A stretch of DNA of 8,508 nucleotides from an uncultured Eubacteriaceae bacterium (GCA_937914785.1 CALGIV010000169.1:1-8508), one strand, 5' to 3'; counted from the first letter of the stretch, positions 1 through 6,670 are shown. The notes: generated by a model not told the origin, from the letters alone. Made by a program: numbers and translations.

Positions 1-706
1 TGAGCAAATGAAACAGCGGATCCTCGCCGGCGATAAGAGCAAAAACCGCAACCGTCAGTAAATAGAATACGGGAATTCGCAACGTGATGACTTTGCGGAT
101 GAGCAGATAGATGCCGCCTATCAAAAGCGCCAGCGCACTGATCTCACCGATGGAGCCGTACATCTTGCCGAGAAACATATCCAGATAAGACGGCATTCCC
201 GTCGAAATTCCTTCGGCAAGCAACGAAAGCGGCGTCGCCGATGTGACGGCGTCCGCAGCCGGAATAAATGCCGCGCCGGTCATACGCGCGCTGAAACAGG
301 CCAGCAAAAATGCCCGCGCGCAAAGCGCCGGATTGACAATATTGTTGCCGATGCCGCCAAACGCCACTTTGACGATGGCAATGGCGAAGACGGAACCGAT
401 CACACACATCCACCACGGCGCGCTTACCGGCAGGTTAAATGCCAGCAAAACACCTGTTACCGCGGCGGAAAAGTCTTTGATCGAATTCGTCTTTTTCTTC
501 ATCAATTTGACAAAGATCCATTCCGTCATAACACAAGAGAAGACGCATACTGCCGTAACGTACAAGCTGCGCCATCCAAGAAAAATGACCGCCGCGATCA
601 ACGCGGGGATCAGTGCTATTAAAACGTCGCGCATAATGCCACGTATCGTGATATCTTCACGAATATGCGGCGCCGGCGACACGAGATACATTTTGTCTTC
701 ATCCAT
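1..706 (-). CDS. rnfD: RnfD, ion-translocating electron transport complex membrane subunit (C-terminus cut by window edge)
   Basis: RnfD is an integral membrane subunit of the Rnf complex, which couples electron flow between reduced ferredoxin and NAD+ to Na+ or H+ transport. An open frame runs from an ATG at 706 to the window edge, giving 235 codons of a usual 310-350. Seen: the N-terminal family signature LVSPAPHI (residues 8-15); hydrophobic segments around residues 28-48, 49-68, 100-118, 187-204 and 211-227; the conserved GGIGNNIVNPA stretch (117-127); and DAVTSATPL (152-160). In known RnfD and NqrB proteins the last Thr of the S/T-G-A-T motif carries covalent FMN. Here that Thr is T158 and the Gly is Ser. 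The start is supported by GAGGGAG (715-721), 8 nt upstream of ATG. It lies 80 bp after rnfC in the same direction, in standard rnfC-rnfD order, so rnfG should follow outside the window. Confidence 0.95.
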   Translation of the reverse strand, partial: MDEDKMYLVSPAPHIREDITIRGIMRDVLIALIPALIAAVIFLGWRSLYVTAVCVFSCVMTEWIFVKLMKKKTNSIKDFSAAVTGVLLAFNLPVSAPWWMCVIGSVFAIAIVKVAFGGIGNNIVNPALCARAFLLACFSARMTGAAFIPAADAVTSATPLSLLAEGISTGMPSYLDMFLGKMYGSIGEISALALLIGGIYLLIRKVITLRIPVFYLLTVAVFALIAGEDPLFHLL

Positions 707-743
707 TGCTTTGGCTCCCTCTTGCTAAAATGTTTATCATGCT

Positions 744-772
744 ATTTTAAAACGCGTATAAAACGAAATCAA
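744..772 (-). promoter_or_regulatory. Possible internal promoter ahead of rnfD
   Basis: In the rnfC-rnfD gap the minus strand reads TTGATT (767-772), a 17-bp spacer, then TAAAAT (744-749). These are the same two hexamers proposed for the rnfC promoter. Transcription would begin near 737, about 30 nt before the rnfD start. The region is AT-rich, so a chance match is quite possible and read-through from rnfC is the default assumption. Confidence 0.3.
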
Positions 773-786
773 CTCTTTTAAAAACT

Positions 787-2133
787 TTAACCGGTTTTTC
801 TTGCACGCTTCTTCGTCTTGATCTGCTGACGCGCCATTCTGATATTCGACGTCAGGGGCCGCTTTGCCGGACAGACATAAGCACAGGTGCCACATTCGAT
901 ACATTCCATAACCTGATGCTTTTCCGCCTTTTCATATTCTTCATACAAGGCAAATTCCGACAGCATCGACGGCATTAAGCGTACCGGACAATGGTCTACA
1001 CATTTGCCGCATCGGATGCAGTCGCGAATCGTCGTAATGTCGATCTCCTTATCCGTTAAGAACAGCAGGCCGATGTTGCCTTTTAAAACCGGAATATGCG
1101 TCGAAAAATGAGAAATCCCCATCATTGGACCGTCTATGACAAACTTACGCGCATTTTCGTTGACGCCGCCGCACTGCTGAATGATGTGGTCCACCGTCGT
1201 GCCGATCTTGGCGTATATCATCTTTGGCTGTGCGATGCCGCGCCCGCTTACCGTATAAATTTTTTCAATCAGCGGCATACCGTCCATCACGGCGCGCTTT
1301 AACGCCACGGCCGTCGAAACGTTCATCACGACACAGCCGGTATCGATCGAGCGCATACCGGAGGGAGATTCAAATTTGGCAATGGATGTAATAATATTCT
1401 TTTTATACCCGTGTGGATATTTCGTATCCAGAGAATAAATATCGATGCGGTAGTCTTCCGAAAGTCTTTTCGATGCCTGTGCGATTCGCTCGATTGCCAA
1501 CGGCTTATTATCCTCAATGCCAATGATCGCATGGCTGACATTCAGTACGTACATCACGATTTCAAGGCCTTTGATGATCTCATCTGCATTCGACTTCATC
1601 GCCGCGTCATCGCTCGTTAAATACGCCTCACATTCCGCACCGTTTAAAATTAAATATTCCACCTGTTTATCTTCCGGGATCGTCAGCTTCGCATGCAGCG
1701 GATAAGCCGCGCCGCCCTTGCCGATTACACCGGCTTCCCGAATGATATCGATAATTTCCTGTCTCGTTAAATCCTGGTAGCTTTTACGCGGCTGAATGCT
1801 CTCGTGCAGGGTTTCCTGCATATCATTTTTGATCACGATGCTCTTAACCATCTGGCCGTTCGGATGCAGCCGCTCTTCAATCGCAACAACTTCGCCGGAG
1901 ATGGGCGCATGAATGGGCACGGAAACAAACGCATCCGCATCGGCCACTTTCTGCCCCTTCTTCACTTTATCGCCGATTGCAACGATCGGCTCACACGGCG
2001 CACCGGCGTTCATCACCATCGGCAAAATCACTTCCGGCGGCAATGCACAATTCTCGATATCCAAATACGCGGTCAATTCTTTATTGTATTGAATATGGGC
2101 ACCGCCTCGAAATCTCGACTTCTTAATCTGCAT
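787..2133 (-). CDS. rnfC: RnfC, NADH-interacting iron-sulfur flavoprotein subunit of the Rnf complex
   Basis: RnfC is the peripheral cytoplasmic subunit that exchanges electrons with NAD(H) and docks on the membrane part of Rnf. The product is 448 aa, normal for the short (clostridial-type) RnfC. In order: an RnfC N-terminal region with a biotinyl-like segment (about residues 5-105); an NADH/FMN-binding region homologous to NuoF, with a Gly-rich GKGGAAYP near residue 138 followed by NGAECEAYLTSD; an SLBB-like region; then two [4Fe-4S] motifs, CIRCGKCVDHCP (first Cys 372) and CIECGTCAYVCP (first Cys 411); and a short basic tail. I chose ATG at 2133 because GGGAG (2142-2146) lies 8 nt upstream. 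The in-frame ATG at 2148 has no Shine-Dalgarno site and would lie only about 6 nt from the predicted transcript start. It is the first gene after its own promoter, downstream of the hyd terminator. Confidence 0.96.
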   Translation of the reverse strand: MQIKKSRFRGGAHIQYNKELTAYLDIENCALPPEVILPMVMNAGAPCEPIVAIGDKVKKGQKVADADAFVSVPIHAPISGEVVAIEERLHPNGQMVKSIVIKNDMQETLHESIQPRKSYQDLTRQEIIDIIREAGVIGKGGAAYPLHAKLTIPEDKQVEYLILNGAECEAYLTSDDAAMKSNADEIIKGLEIVMYVLNVSHAIIGIEDNKPLAIERIAQASKRLSEDYRIDIYSLDTKYPHGYKKNIITSIAKFESPSGMRSIDTGCVVMNVSTAVALKRAVMDGMPLIEKIYTVSGRGIAQPKMIYAKIGTTVDHIIQQCGGVNENARKFVIDGPMMGISHFSTHIPVLKGNIGLLFLTDKEIDITTIRDCIRCGKCVDHCPVRLMPSMLSEFALYEEYEKAEKHQVMECIECGTCAYVCPAKRPLTSNIRMARQQIKTKKRARKTG

Positions 2134-2141
2134 ATTGAAAA

Positions 2142-2146
2142 CTCCC
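2142..2146 (-). promoter_or_regulatory. Shine-Dalgarno site deciding the rnfC start
   Basis: GGGAG on the minus strand is spaced 8 nt from the ATG at 2133. It overlaps the alternative ATG at 2148-2146, so ribosome binding here favours the 448-residue RnfC over a 453-residue form. Confidence 0.7.
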
Positions 2147-2154
2147 ATGACTTT

Positions 2155-2172
2155 TTGTTAATTTTATCACAA
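2155..2172 (-). promoter_or_regulatory. Rex-like operator overlapping the rnf -10 box
   Basis: The minus strand reads TTGTGATAAAATTAACAA, an imperfect 18-bp palindrome. Known Rex repressor sites follow TTGTGA-N6-TCACAA in bacilli and TTGTTAA-N4-TTAACAA in clostridia. Here the left half is the first form and the right half (TTAACAA) is the second. The site fully covers the proposed -10 hexamer (2161-2166), the classic position for a repressor. Rex releases DNA when NADH/NAD+ rises, which would match rnf, whose product exchanges electrons with NAD(H). The rex gene is not in the window, so the assignment rests on the motif and context. Confidence 0.55.
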
Positions 2173-2188
2173 ATTCATAAAAAATCAA
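2161..2188 (-). promoter_or_regulatory. Promoter of the rnf operon
   Basis: On the minus strand a -35 TTGATT (2183-2188) is followed after 16 bp by TAAAAT (2161-2166), preceded by TGA so that it forms an extended -10 (TGATAAAAT). Transcription would start near 2154, leaving a leader of about 20 nt before the rnfC ATG at 2133. The strong terminator upstream means rnf needs its own promoter. Confidence 0.6.
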
Positions 2189-2200
2189 GATGTTTACGAT

Positions 2201-2242
2201 ATTTTTTTAACAATTCGATCGAAATTATCATTTTTTTAACAA
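2201..2242 (-). repeat. 13-bp direct repeat carrying TTGTTAA half-sites upstream of the rnf promoter
   Basis: The 13-mer TTGTTAAAAAAAT (minus strand) occurs perfectly twice, at 2201-2213 and 2230-2242, 29 bp apart. Between the copies lies a perfect 10-bp palindrome TTCGATCGAA at 2214-2223. Each copy starts with the same TTGTTAA half-site found in the Rex-like operator at 2155-2172, but lacks a good opposing half. They sit upstream of the -35 box and could be accessory protein sites or A-tract DNA that stimulates the promoter. Confidence 0.5.
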
Positions 2243-2292
2243 CTTGTAAATTTGACAGGCAGGTTCAATAAACATCTACCGATAAAATTACA

Positions 2293-2326
2293 AAACCCCT
2301 GCGTACATAAAAGCACGCAGGGGTTT
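2293..2326 (-). terminator. Intrinsic terminator of the hydCBA operon
   Basis: A perfect 12-bp stem (AAACCCCTGCGT paired with ACGCAGGGGTTT) encloses a 10-nt loop, 23 bp after the hydA stop codon. On the minus strand the stem is followed by TTTTGTAATTTT, an interrupted U-tract. The plus-strand exit lacks a T-run, so it acts mainly in the hyd direction. Confidence 0.9.
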
Positions 2327-2348
2327 CGATATGCGGTTGTCAGATCAA

Positions 2349-4109
2349 TTACTTTTTGTAATCAATTTGTGGTTTTTGCTCATATTTTGTATGCAGGATT
2401 TCGTGCGCCTTGTGGCTGTTCGGCTCACCCAGATACTCTTTATACAATTTTTGTACAGACGGGTTCTCGTGAGACTTTCTGAACTTGAGTACATCTGCGT
2501 CTTCATGGTAAAGTGCCTTCGCTCTTTCCACACGGATGTCATGCGTCATCTTTTCCTGAGCGTTTACGATCGGTTGTCCGCCGCCGTTTACACAGCCGCC
2601 CGGACACGCCATCAGCTCAATGAAATGATAATCGTTCAACTCGCCCGCTCTTAATTTATCCATCACTGTTCTGATGTTGGAACCACCGTGAGCTACCATC
2701 ACATTCAGTGTCAAATCACCTGCTTTAATCGCTGCAGATTTAACGCCTTCAACACCGCGAACCGCTTCGTAATCGATGTTTTCAGCTTCTTTGCCCGTGA
2801 TCACTTCAACAGCCGTTCTCGCCGCAGCTTCCATAACGCCACCTGTTGCACCGAAGATCGTGCCGGCACCGGTATAGTCGCCGTAGTATTCGTCGAAGTT
2901 TTCATCCGGCAGCGTGTTAAAGTCAATACCGGCTTCGTTGATCATACGGGCCAGCTCGCGCACTGTAATGGAAACATCGGTTTCCTGAACGCCTTTGACT
3001 TTCATTTCCGGTCTTTGTACTTCATATTTCTTTGCCGTACAAGGCATCACGCTGACGACAAAAATGTCGTTAATATCGATACCGTTAGACTCGGCATAGT
3101 GTGTTTTCAATACTGCACCCATCATTTCCTGCGGAGATTTGCAGGAAGAAAGGTGTGCAAGAAGGTCGGGATAATACATTTCACAGTATTTAATCCAGCC
3201 GGGTGAACAGCTCGTAATCATCGGCAGTTTGCCGCCTTCGGTTACTCTGCCAATCAACTCCGTGCCTTCTTCCATAATCGTCAAGTCGGCCGCAAAGTTC
3301 GTATCAAACACTTTGTCAAAGCCCAAACGGCGCAGCGCTGCTGCGAGTTTACCGCTTACCAGAGAGCCGCGCTCCAAGCCGAAAGCTTCGCCAAGGCCCG
3401 CTCTTACAGATGGTGCAGCGTGCACGACGACATGTTTGTTCGGATCTGCAATCGCAGCCCATACTTTTTCCGTATCATCTTTTTCTTTTAACGCGCCAAC
3501 CGGGCAGTTGATGATACACTGTCCGCAATTGATACAGTTGCTGTCAGCCAGCGGAAGGCCAAAGGCCGGTGCAATTTCTTTGCTGAATCCGCGCTGTGTC
3601 GCACCAAGTGCGCCGAGACCCTGTACGTCTTTGCACACAGATACGCAACGGTTACAAAGGATACACTTGCTCGGATCACGCACGACAGACGGGCTCACAT
3701 CGTCAATCACATATTTTTCTTCCTGCATCGCCGGGAAGCGAATGTCACGAACATTCAAATCTTCTGCGGTCTGCTGCAATTCGCAAACGCCGCTGCGTTC
3801 GCAAGTCGTACACTCTCTGTTATGGTTGGATAAAATCAGCTCCAACGTTACTTTTCTCGCTTCCCGAACCTTCGGGGAGTTCGTAAAGATTTCCATCCCT
3901 TCAGAGCAAGGGAATACACACGCGGCAACCAACGCTCTCTGACCCGTTACTTCGCAAAGACACATGCGGCATGCGCCGATGACATTGACGTCTTTTAAAT
4001 AGCAAAGCGTCGGGATATGAACATTGATTGATTTCGCCGCTTCAAGTATGCTGATGCCAGCCGGCACGCTTACTTCCTGGCCATTAATCTTTATGTTTAT
4101 ATTACTCAT
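2349..4109 (-). CDS. hydA: HydA/HndD-type catalytic subunit of NAD-linked trimeric [FeFe]-hydrogenase
   Basis: This cytoplasmic subunit reduces protons to H2 (or the reverse) at an H-cluster fed by a chain of iron-sulfur clusters. The 586-aa product contains, in order: a plant-type [2Fe-2S] domain (C36, C47, C50, C64); a His-Cys3 [4Fe-4S] site (H96, C100, C103, C109); two ferredoxin [4Fe-4S] motifs (C149-C159 and C192-C202); the H-cluster domain with L1 TSCSPGW (C301/S302), L2 MPCTAKKYE (C357) and L3 MACPGGCVNGGGQP (C502, C506); and a C-terminal small-subunit domain with SHENP and SHKAH. The length resembles HndD (about 585 aa). There is no extra C-terminal domain as in the longer Thermotoga HydA. 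The oddity is Ser in place of the second Cys of TSCCP. The ATG at 4109 is preferred (GAGGATGA upstream) over an in-frame TTG at 4133. It follows hydB by 49 bp. Confidence 0.96.
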   Translation of the reverse strand: MSNINIKINGQEVSVPAGISILEAAKSINVHIPTLCYLKDVNVIGACRMCLCEVTGQRALVAACVFPCSEGMEIFTNSPKVREARKVTLELILSNHNRECTTCERSGVCELQQTAEDLNVRDIRFPAMQEEKYVIDDVSPSVVRDPSKCILCNRCVSVCKDVQGLGALGATQRGFSKEIAPAFGLPLADSNCINCGQCIINCPVGALKEKDDTEKVWAAIADPNKHVVVHAAPSVRAGLGEAFGLERGSLVSGKLAAALRRLGFDKVFDTNFAADLTIMEEGTELIGRVTEGGKLPMITSCSPGWIKYCEMYYPDLLAHLSSCKSPQEMMGAVLKTHYAESNGIDINDIFVVSVMPCTAKKYEVQRPEMKVKGVQETDVSITVRELARMINEAGIDFNTLPDENFDEYYGDYTGAGTIFGATGGVMEAAARTAVEVITGKEAENIDYEAVRGVEGVKSAAIKAGDLTLNVMVAHGGSNIRTVMDKLRAGELNDYHFIELMACPGGCVNGGGQPIVNAQEKMTHDIRVERAKALYHEDADVLKFRKSHENPSVQKLYKEYLGEPNSHKAHEILHTKYEQKPQIDYKK

Positions 4110-4158
4110 AATCAAATCATCCTCATTATCCAATTTTTTTTGTCAGGCAGCTGAATGC

Positions 4159-6030
4159 TTAAGCTCTGCTGATCGCGTCGAACTTACAAACGAGTTCACA
4201 CTGACCGCACTTGATACATTCTTTCTGATCAATTTCAAACGGGCTGCGTACTTCGCCGACGATCGCATCGACCGGGCACTTTCTCGCACAAAGCGAGCAT
4301 CCCGTACATTTTTCCTTATCGATCTTGTATTGCATCAAGTTCTTGCATACACCGGCCGGACATCTTTGTTCTTTGATATGCGCTTCGTATTCATCTCTGA
4401 AATAACGAATCGTTGACAGAACCGGATTGGCTGCCGTCTGACCCAGTGCACACAGGGAAGCGGACTTAATCGCAGAAGCCAGTTCTTCAAGCTTTTCGAT
4501 GTCGCCTTCTTCGCCCTTACCGTCACAAATCTTTTCGAGAATTTCCAGCATTCTCTTTGTGCCGATCCGGCAGGGTGAACACTTACCACAAGACTCATCT
4601 ACGATAAAGTCCATAAAGAAGCGCGCAACGTCTACCATGCAGTTGTCTTCGTCCAGAACGATAAGACCACCGGAACCCATCATCGAGCCGACAGATGCCA
4701 GAGAACCGAAGTCGATCGGCGTATCAAGGTTTTGTTCCGGAATACAGCCGCCGGACGGACCGCCCGTCTGCGCCGCTTTAAATTTCTTGTTGTTCGGAAT
4801 ACCGCCGCCGATTTCAAAAATGATTTCGCGCAGCGTAATGCCCATCGGTACCTCAACGAGACCGGTGTTCACAATTTTTCCACCTACGGCAAATACTTTC
4901 GTACCGGAAGTATCTTCTGTACCAATCTTTGCAAACCATTCCGCGCCTTCGCGAATGATCTTCGGAATATTGGCATAGGTTTCAACATTATTTAATACAG
5001 TCGGCTTGCCAAACGCACCAGCGTTTGCCGGGAACGGCGGACGCGGACGCGGCTCACCGCGCTTACCTTCTACAGAATTCAACAGTGCCGTCTCTTCACC
5101 GCATACAAATGCGCCGGCACCCAAGCGTACATTGAGTTTGAAATTAAAGCCCGTGCCCATAATATTATCGCCGAGCAGACCATAGTCTTCCGCCTGCTGA
5201 ATGGCAAGCACCAAACGTTTTACAGCGATGGGGTATTCTGCACGAACGTAGACATAGCCTTCATCTGCACCGATCGCGTACGCGGCAATTGCCATCGCTT
5301 CGATGATAACGTGCGGGTCCCCTTCCAGTACGGAACGGTCCATAAATGCACCCGGGTCCCCTTCGTCGGCATTACACAGTACATACTTCTTATCTGCCTG
5401 CGCAGCTTTTGCGAACATCCATTTTCTTCCTGTTGGGAAACCTGCACCACCGCGGCCACGAAGCCCTGAGTTCAGTATTTCATTACAAACGTCATCCTGG
5501 CTCATTTCCGTCAGCACTTTGTGCAATGCTTTATATCCATCAAGCGCCAGATATTCGTCAATCTCTTCCGGGTCAACCAATCCACAGTTATACAATGCAT
5601 TACGGTTTTGCTTTTTATAGAATTCAAGTTGATTCAATCCGTCATTCGGATTATCTTTGATTTCATCCAAAACCAGCCTGTCTACAATTTTACCACCCAT
5701 TACGTGCTGTTCTACGATGTCTTTGAAGTCGTCGGGCATTACGTGAGCATAGAACGTGCCTTCGGGATAAATGATGACGATCGGGCCCTTTTGACAAAGG
5801 CCGAAACATCCTGTCTGGATAACGTCAACTTTATTTTCCAGGCCTTTTGCTTTTAATTCTTTCTTTAAATTATCAATTAAGATGTGCGAGCTGGAAGAGT
5901 GACAACCCGTACCGCCACATACCATAATCTGCTTCTGGCTCTCCGTTTTTGCTTCAAGCCCAATGCGCAGACCGATTCGATCCAGCTTATTTTTTCCAAT
6001 CTGTTGTAGTTCTTCAAATGTTTTTTTCAA
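4159..6030 (-). CDS. hydB: HydB, NuoF-like NADH/FMN subunit of the [FeFe]-hydrogenase
   Basis: HydB binds FMN and NAD(H) and passes electrons between NAD(H), the partner iron-sulfur subunits and HydA. With the TTG start at 6030 the product is 623 aa, typical for HydB and much longer than plain NuoF. In order: a thioredoxin-like [2Fe-2S] domain (C38, C43, C75, C79); the NuoF core with GRGGAGFPTGRKW (192-204), NADEGDPGAFMDR (220-232) and GAGAFVCGEETALL (304-317); the [4Fe-4S] site SCGKCSPCR (C481, C484, C487) with C527; and two C-terminal ferredoxin motifs (C575-C585, C605-C615). The fused N-terminal domain corresponds to the separate HndB of the four-subunit HndABCD enzymes. The TTG start gives an N-terminus MKKTFEELQQI with GAGGTG 6 nt upstream. 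Alternatives are GTG at 6039 and TTG at 6063, the latter overlapping hydC by 14 bp with no clear ribosome site. Confidence 0.94.
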   Translation of the reverse strand: MKKTFEELQQIGKNKLDRIGLRIGLEAKTESQKQIMVCGGTGCHSSSSHILIDNLKKELKAKGLENKVDVIQTGCFGLCQKGPIVIIYPEGTFYAHVMPDDFKDIVEQHVMGGKIVDRLVLDEIKDNPNDGLNQLEFYKKQNRNALYNCGLVDPEEIDEYLALDGYKALHKVLTEMSQDDVCNEILNSGLRGRGGAGFPTGRKWMFAKAAQADKKYVLCNADEGDPGAFMDRSVLEGDPHVIIEAMAIAAYAIGADEGYVYVRAEYPIAVKRLVLAIQQAEDYGLLGDNIMGTGFNFKLNVRLGAGAFVCGEETALLNSVEGKRGEPRPRPPFPANAGAFGKPTVLNNVETYANIPKIIREGAEWFAKIGTEDTSGTKVFAVGGKIVNTGLVEVPMGITLREIIFEIGGGIPNNKKFKAAQTGGPSGGCIPEQNLDTPIDFGSLASVGSMMGSGGLIVLDEDNCMVDVARFFMDFIVDESCGKCSPCRIGTKRMLEILEKICDGKGEEGDIEKLEELASAIKSASLCALGQTAANPVLSTIRYFRDEYEAHIKEQRCPAGVCKNLMQYKIDKEKCTGCSLCARKCPVDAIVGEVRSPFEIDQKECIKCGQCELVCKFDAISRA

Positions 6031-6036
6031 TTTCTG

Positions 6037-6042
6037 CACCTC
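6037..6042 (-). promoter_or_regulatory. Shine-Dalgarno site favouring a TTG start for hydB
   Basis: The minus strand carries GAGGTG, a six-base match to the anti-Shine-Dalgarno complement, placed 6 nt before TTG at 6030. The same bases contain the alternative GTG start (6039-6037), which would have only GGAG 4 nt upstream. The spacing therefore favours TTG. Confidence 0.55.
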
Positions 6043-6049
6043 ACTCCAA

Positions 6050-6520
6050 TTAGTATTTCGCAATGATATCCGGTGCCATATCCGGAGTCAATGCGCCATA
6101 TACGTCCTCATTAATCATCATTACCGGTGCAAGACCGCAAGCGCCCAGACAACGCGTCGCGTCGACTGTAAACTTCATATCCGGCGTTGTGCCGCCAACT
6201 TCGACGTTAAGTTCACGACAAAAACGGTCGACAATATTTTGCGCGCCACGGACGTAACATGCCGTACCCAGGCAAATGCCGACCCTGTATTTACCCTTAC
6301 GTACAAGCGTAAACTGCGTATAAAATGTTACAATGCCAAATATCTCAGACAAAGAAACACCCAGTTCTTCTGCAATGGTTTTTTGCAATTCGATCGGCAA
6401 GTAACCATAGACCTCCTGAGCTTCTTGAAGGATGGGCATTGCGCATCCAGGGGCGCCTTTGTGTTTTGCAATGATCTCTTTAAGCGGGGTTAAATTATCA
6501 ATGCTTACAAAATCATCCAT
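6050..6520 (-). CDS. hydC: HydC, NuoE-like [2Fe-2S] subunit of the [FeFe]-hydrogenase
   Basis: This is a small thioredoxin-fold [2Fe-2S] protein of the NuoE/HndA/HydC family, which pairs with the NuoF-like HydB in NAD-linked hydrogenases. The 156-aa length is normal. The N-terminal helical part (residues 1-60) ends in the family stretch SEIFGIVTFYTQF (58-70). The four cluster ligands are visible as C83-x4-C88 (CLGTAC) and C124-x3-C128 (CLGAC). The ATG at 6520 is preceded by a perfect AGGAGG (6532-6537) with a rather long 11-nt spacer. It is first in the operon, and its stop lies 19 bp before the preferred hydB start. The downstream hydrogenase gene, and the absence of other complex I genes here, argue for a hydrogenase subunit over a respiratory NADH dehydrogenase. 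Confidence 0.95.
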   Translation of the reverse strand: MDDFVSIDNLTPLKEIIAKHKGAPGCAMPILQEAQEVYGYLPIELQKTIAEELGVSLSEIFGIVTFYTQFTLVRKGKYRVGICLGTACYVRGAQNIVDRFCRELNVEVGGTTPDMKFTVDATRCLGACGLAPVMMINEDVYGALTPDMAPDIIAKY

Positions 6521-6670
6521 GTTTTATTAAACCTCCTGTTTTGATATGAATATATTTTGTAATGCTAAAACACCGCCAACTATGTATAACGATACAACCG
6601 CATTTCCGCTCAGAAAAGTTAGTTTCCACTTCTCCTTTATTCATTGACAGTATTTTAACATATCGCAACA
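6521..6670 (-). other. Predicted ~150-nt 5' leader of hydCBA
   Basis: If transcription starts about 7 nt after the -10 box (near 6670), the hyd mRNA has a leader of about 150 nt, unusually long next to the roughly 20-nt rnf leader. I see only weak structure: TGTAT-CGTT-ATACA as a 5-bp hairpin near 6580-6595, an outer AACTA/TAGTT pairing, and a possible TGTTTT/AAAACA pairing just before the AGGAGG. I recognise no known riboswitch or T-box consensus. A 43-codon ORF (ATG 6644, stop 6513) lies in it, without a ribosome site. Confidence 0.4.

Noticed and set aside
2134..2148. rnfC start at ATG 2148
   Set aside because: No Shine-Dalgarno site precedes it and the predicted transcript begins about 6 nt upstream; ATG 2133 has GGGAG at 8 nt.
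2293..2326. Bidirectional action of the terminator
   Set aside because: The plus-strand side lacks a T-run and no plus-strand gene leads into it.
3229..3942. 237-codon plus-strand open frame opposite hydA, plus several shorter plus-strand frames across the window
   Set aside because: They are antisense to genes with clear family motifs, show no domain signatures and have no ribosome sites. They are by-products of codon use on the real strand.
4110..4133. hydA extended to TTG 4133
   Set aside because: It adds eight acidic residues not typical of the family and has no ribosome site. The bases are better read as the leader, with GAGGATGA, for ATG 4109.
4159..6520. hydC and hydB as NuoE and NuoF of respiratory complex I
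   Set aside because: HydB has an extra N-terminal [2Fe-2S] and C-terminal ferredoxin domain, the next gene is an [FeFe]-hydrogenase, and no other complex I subunits are present.
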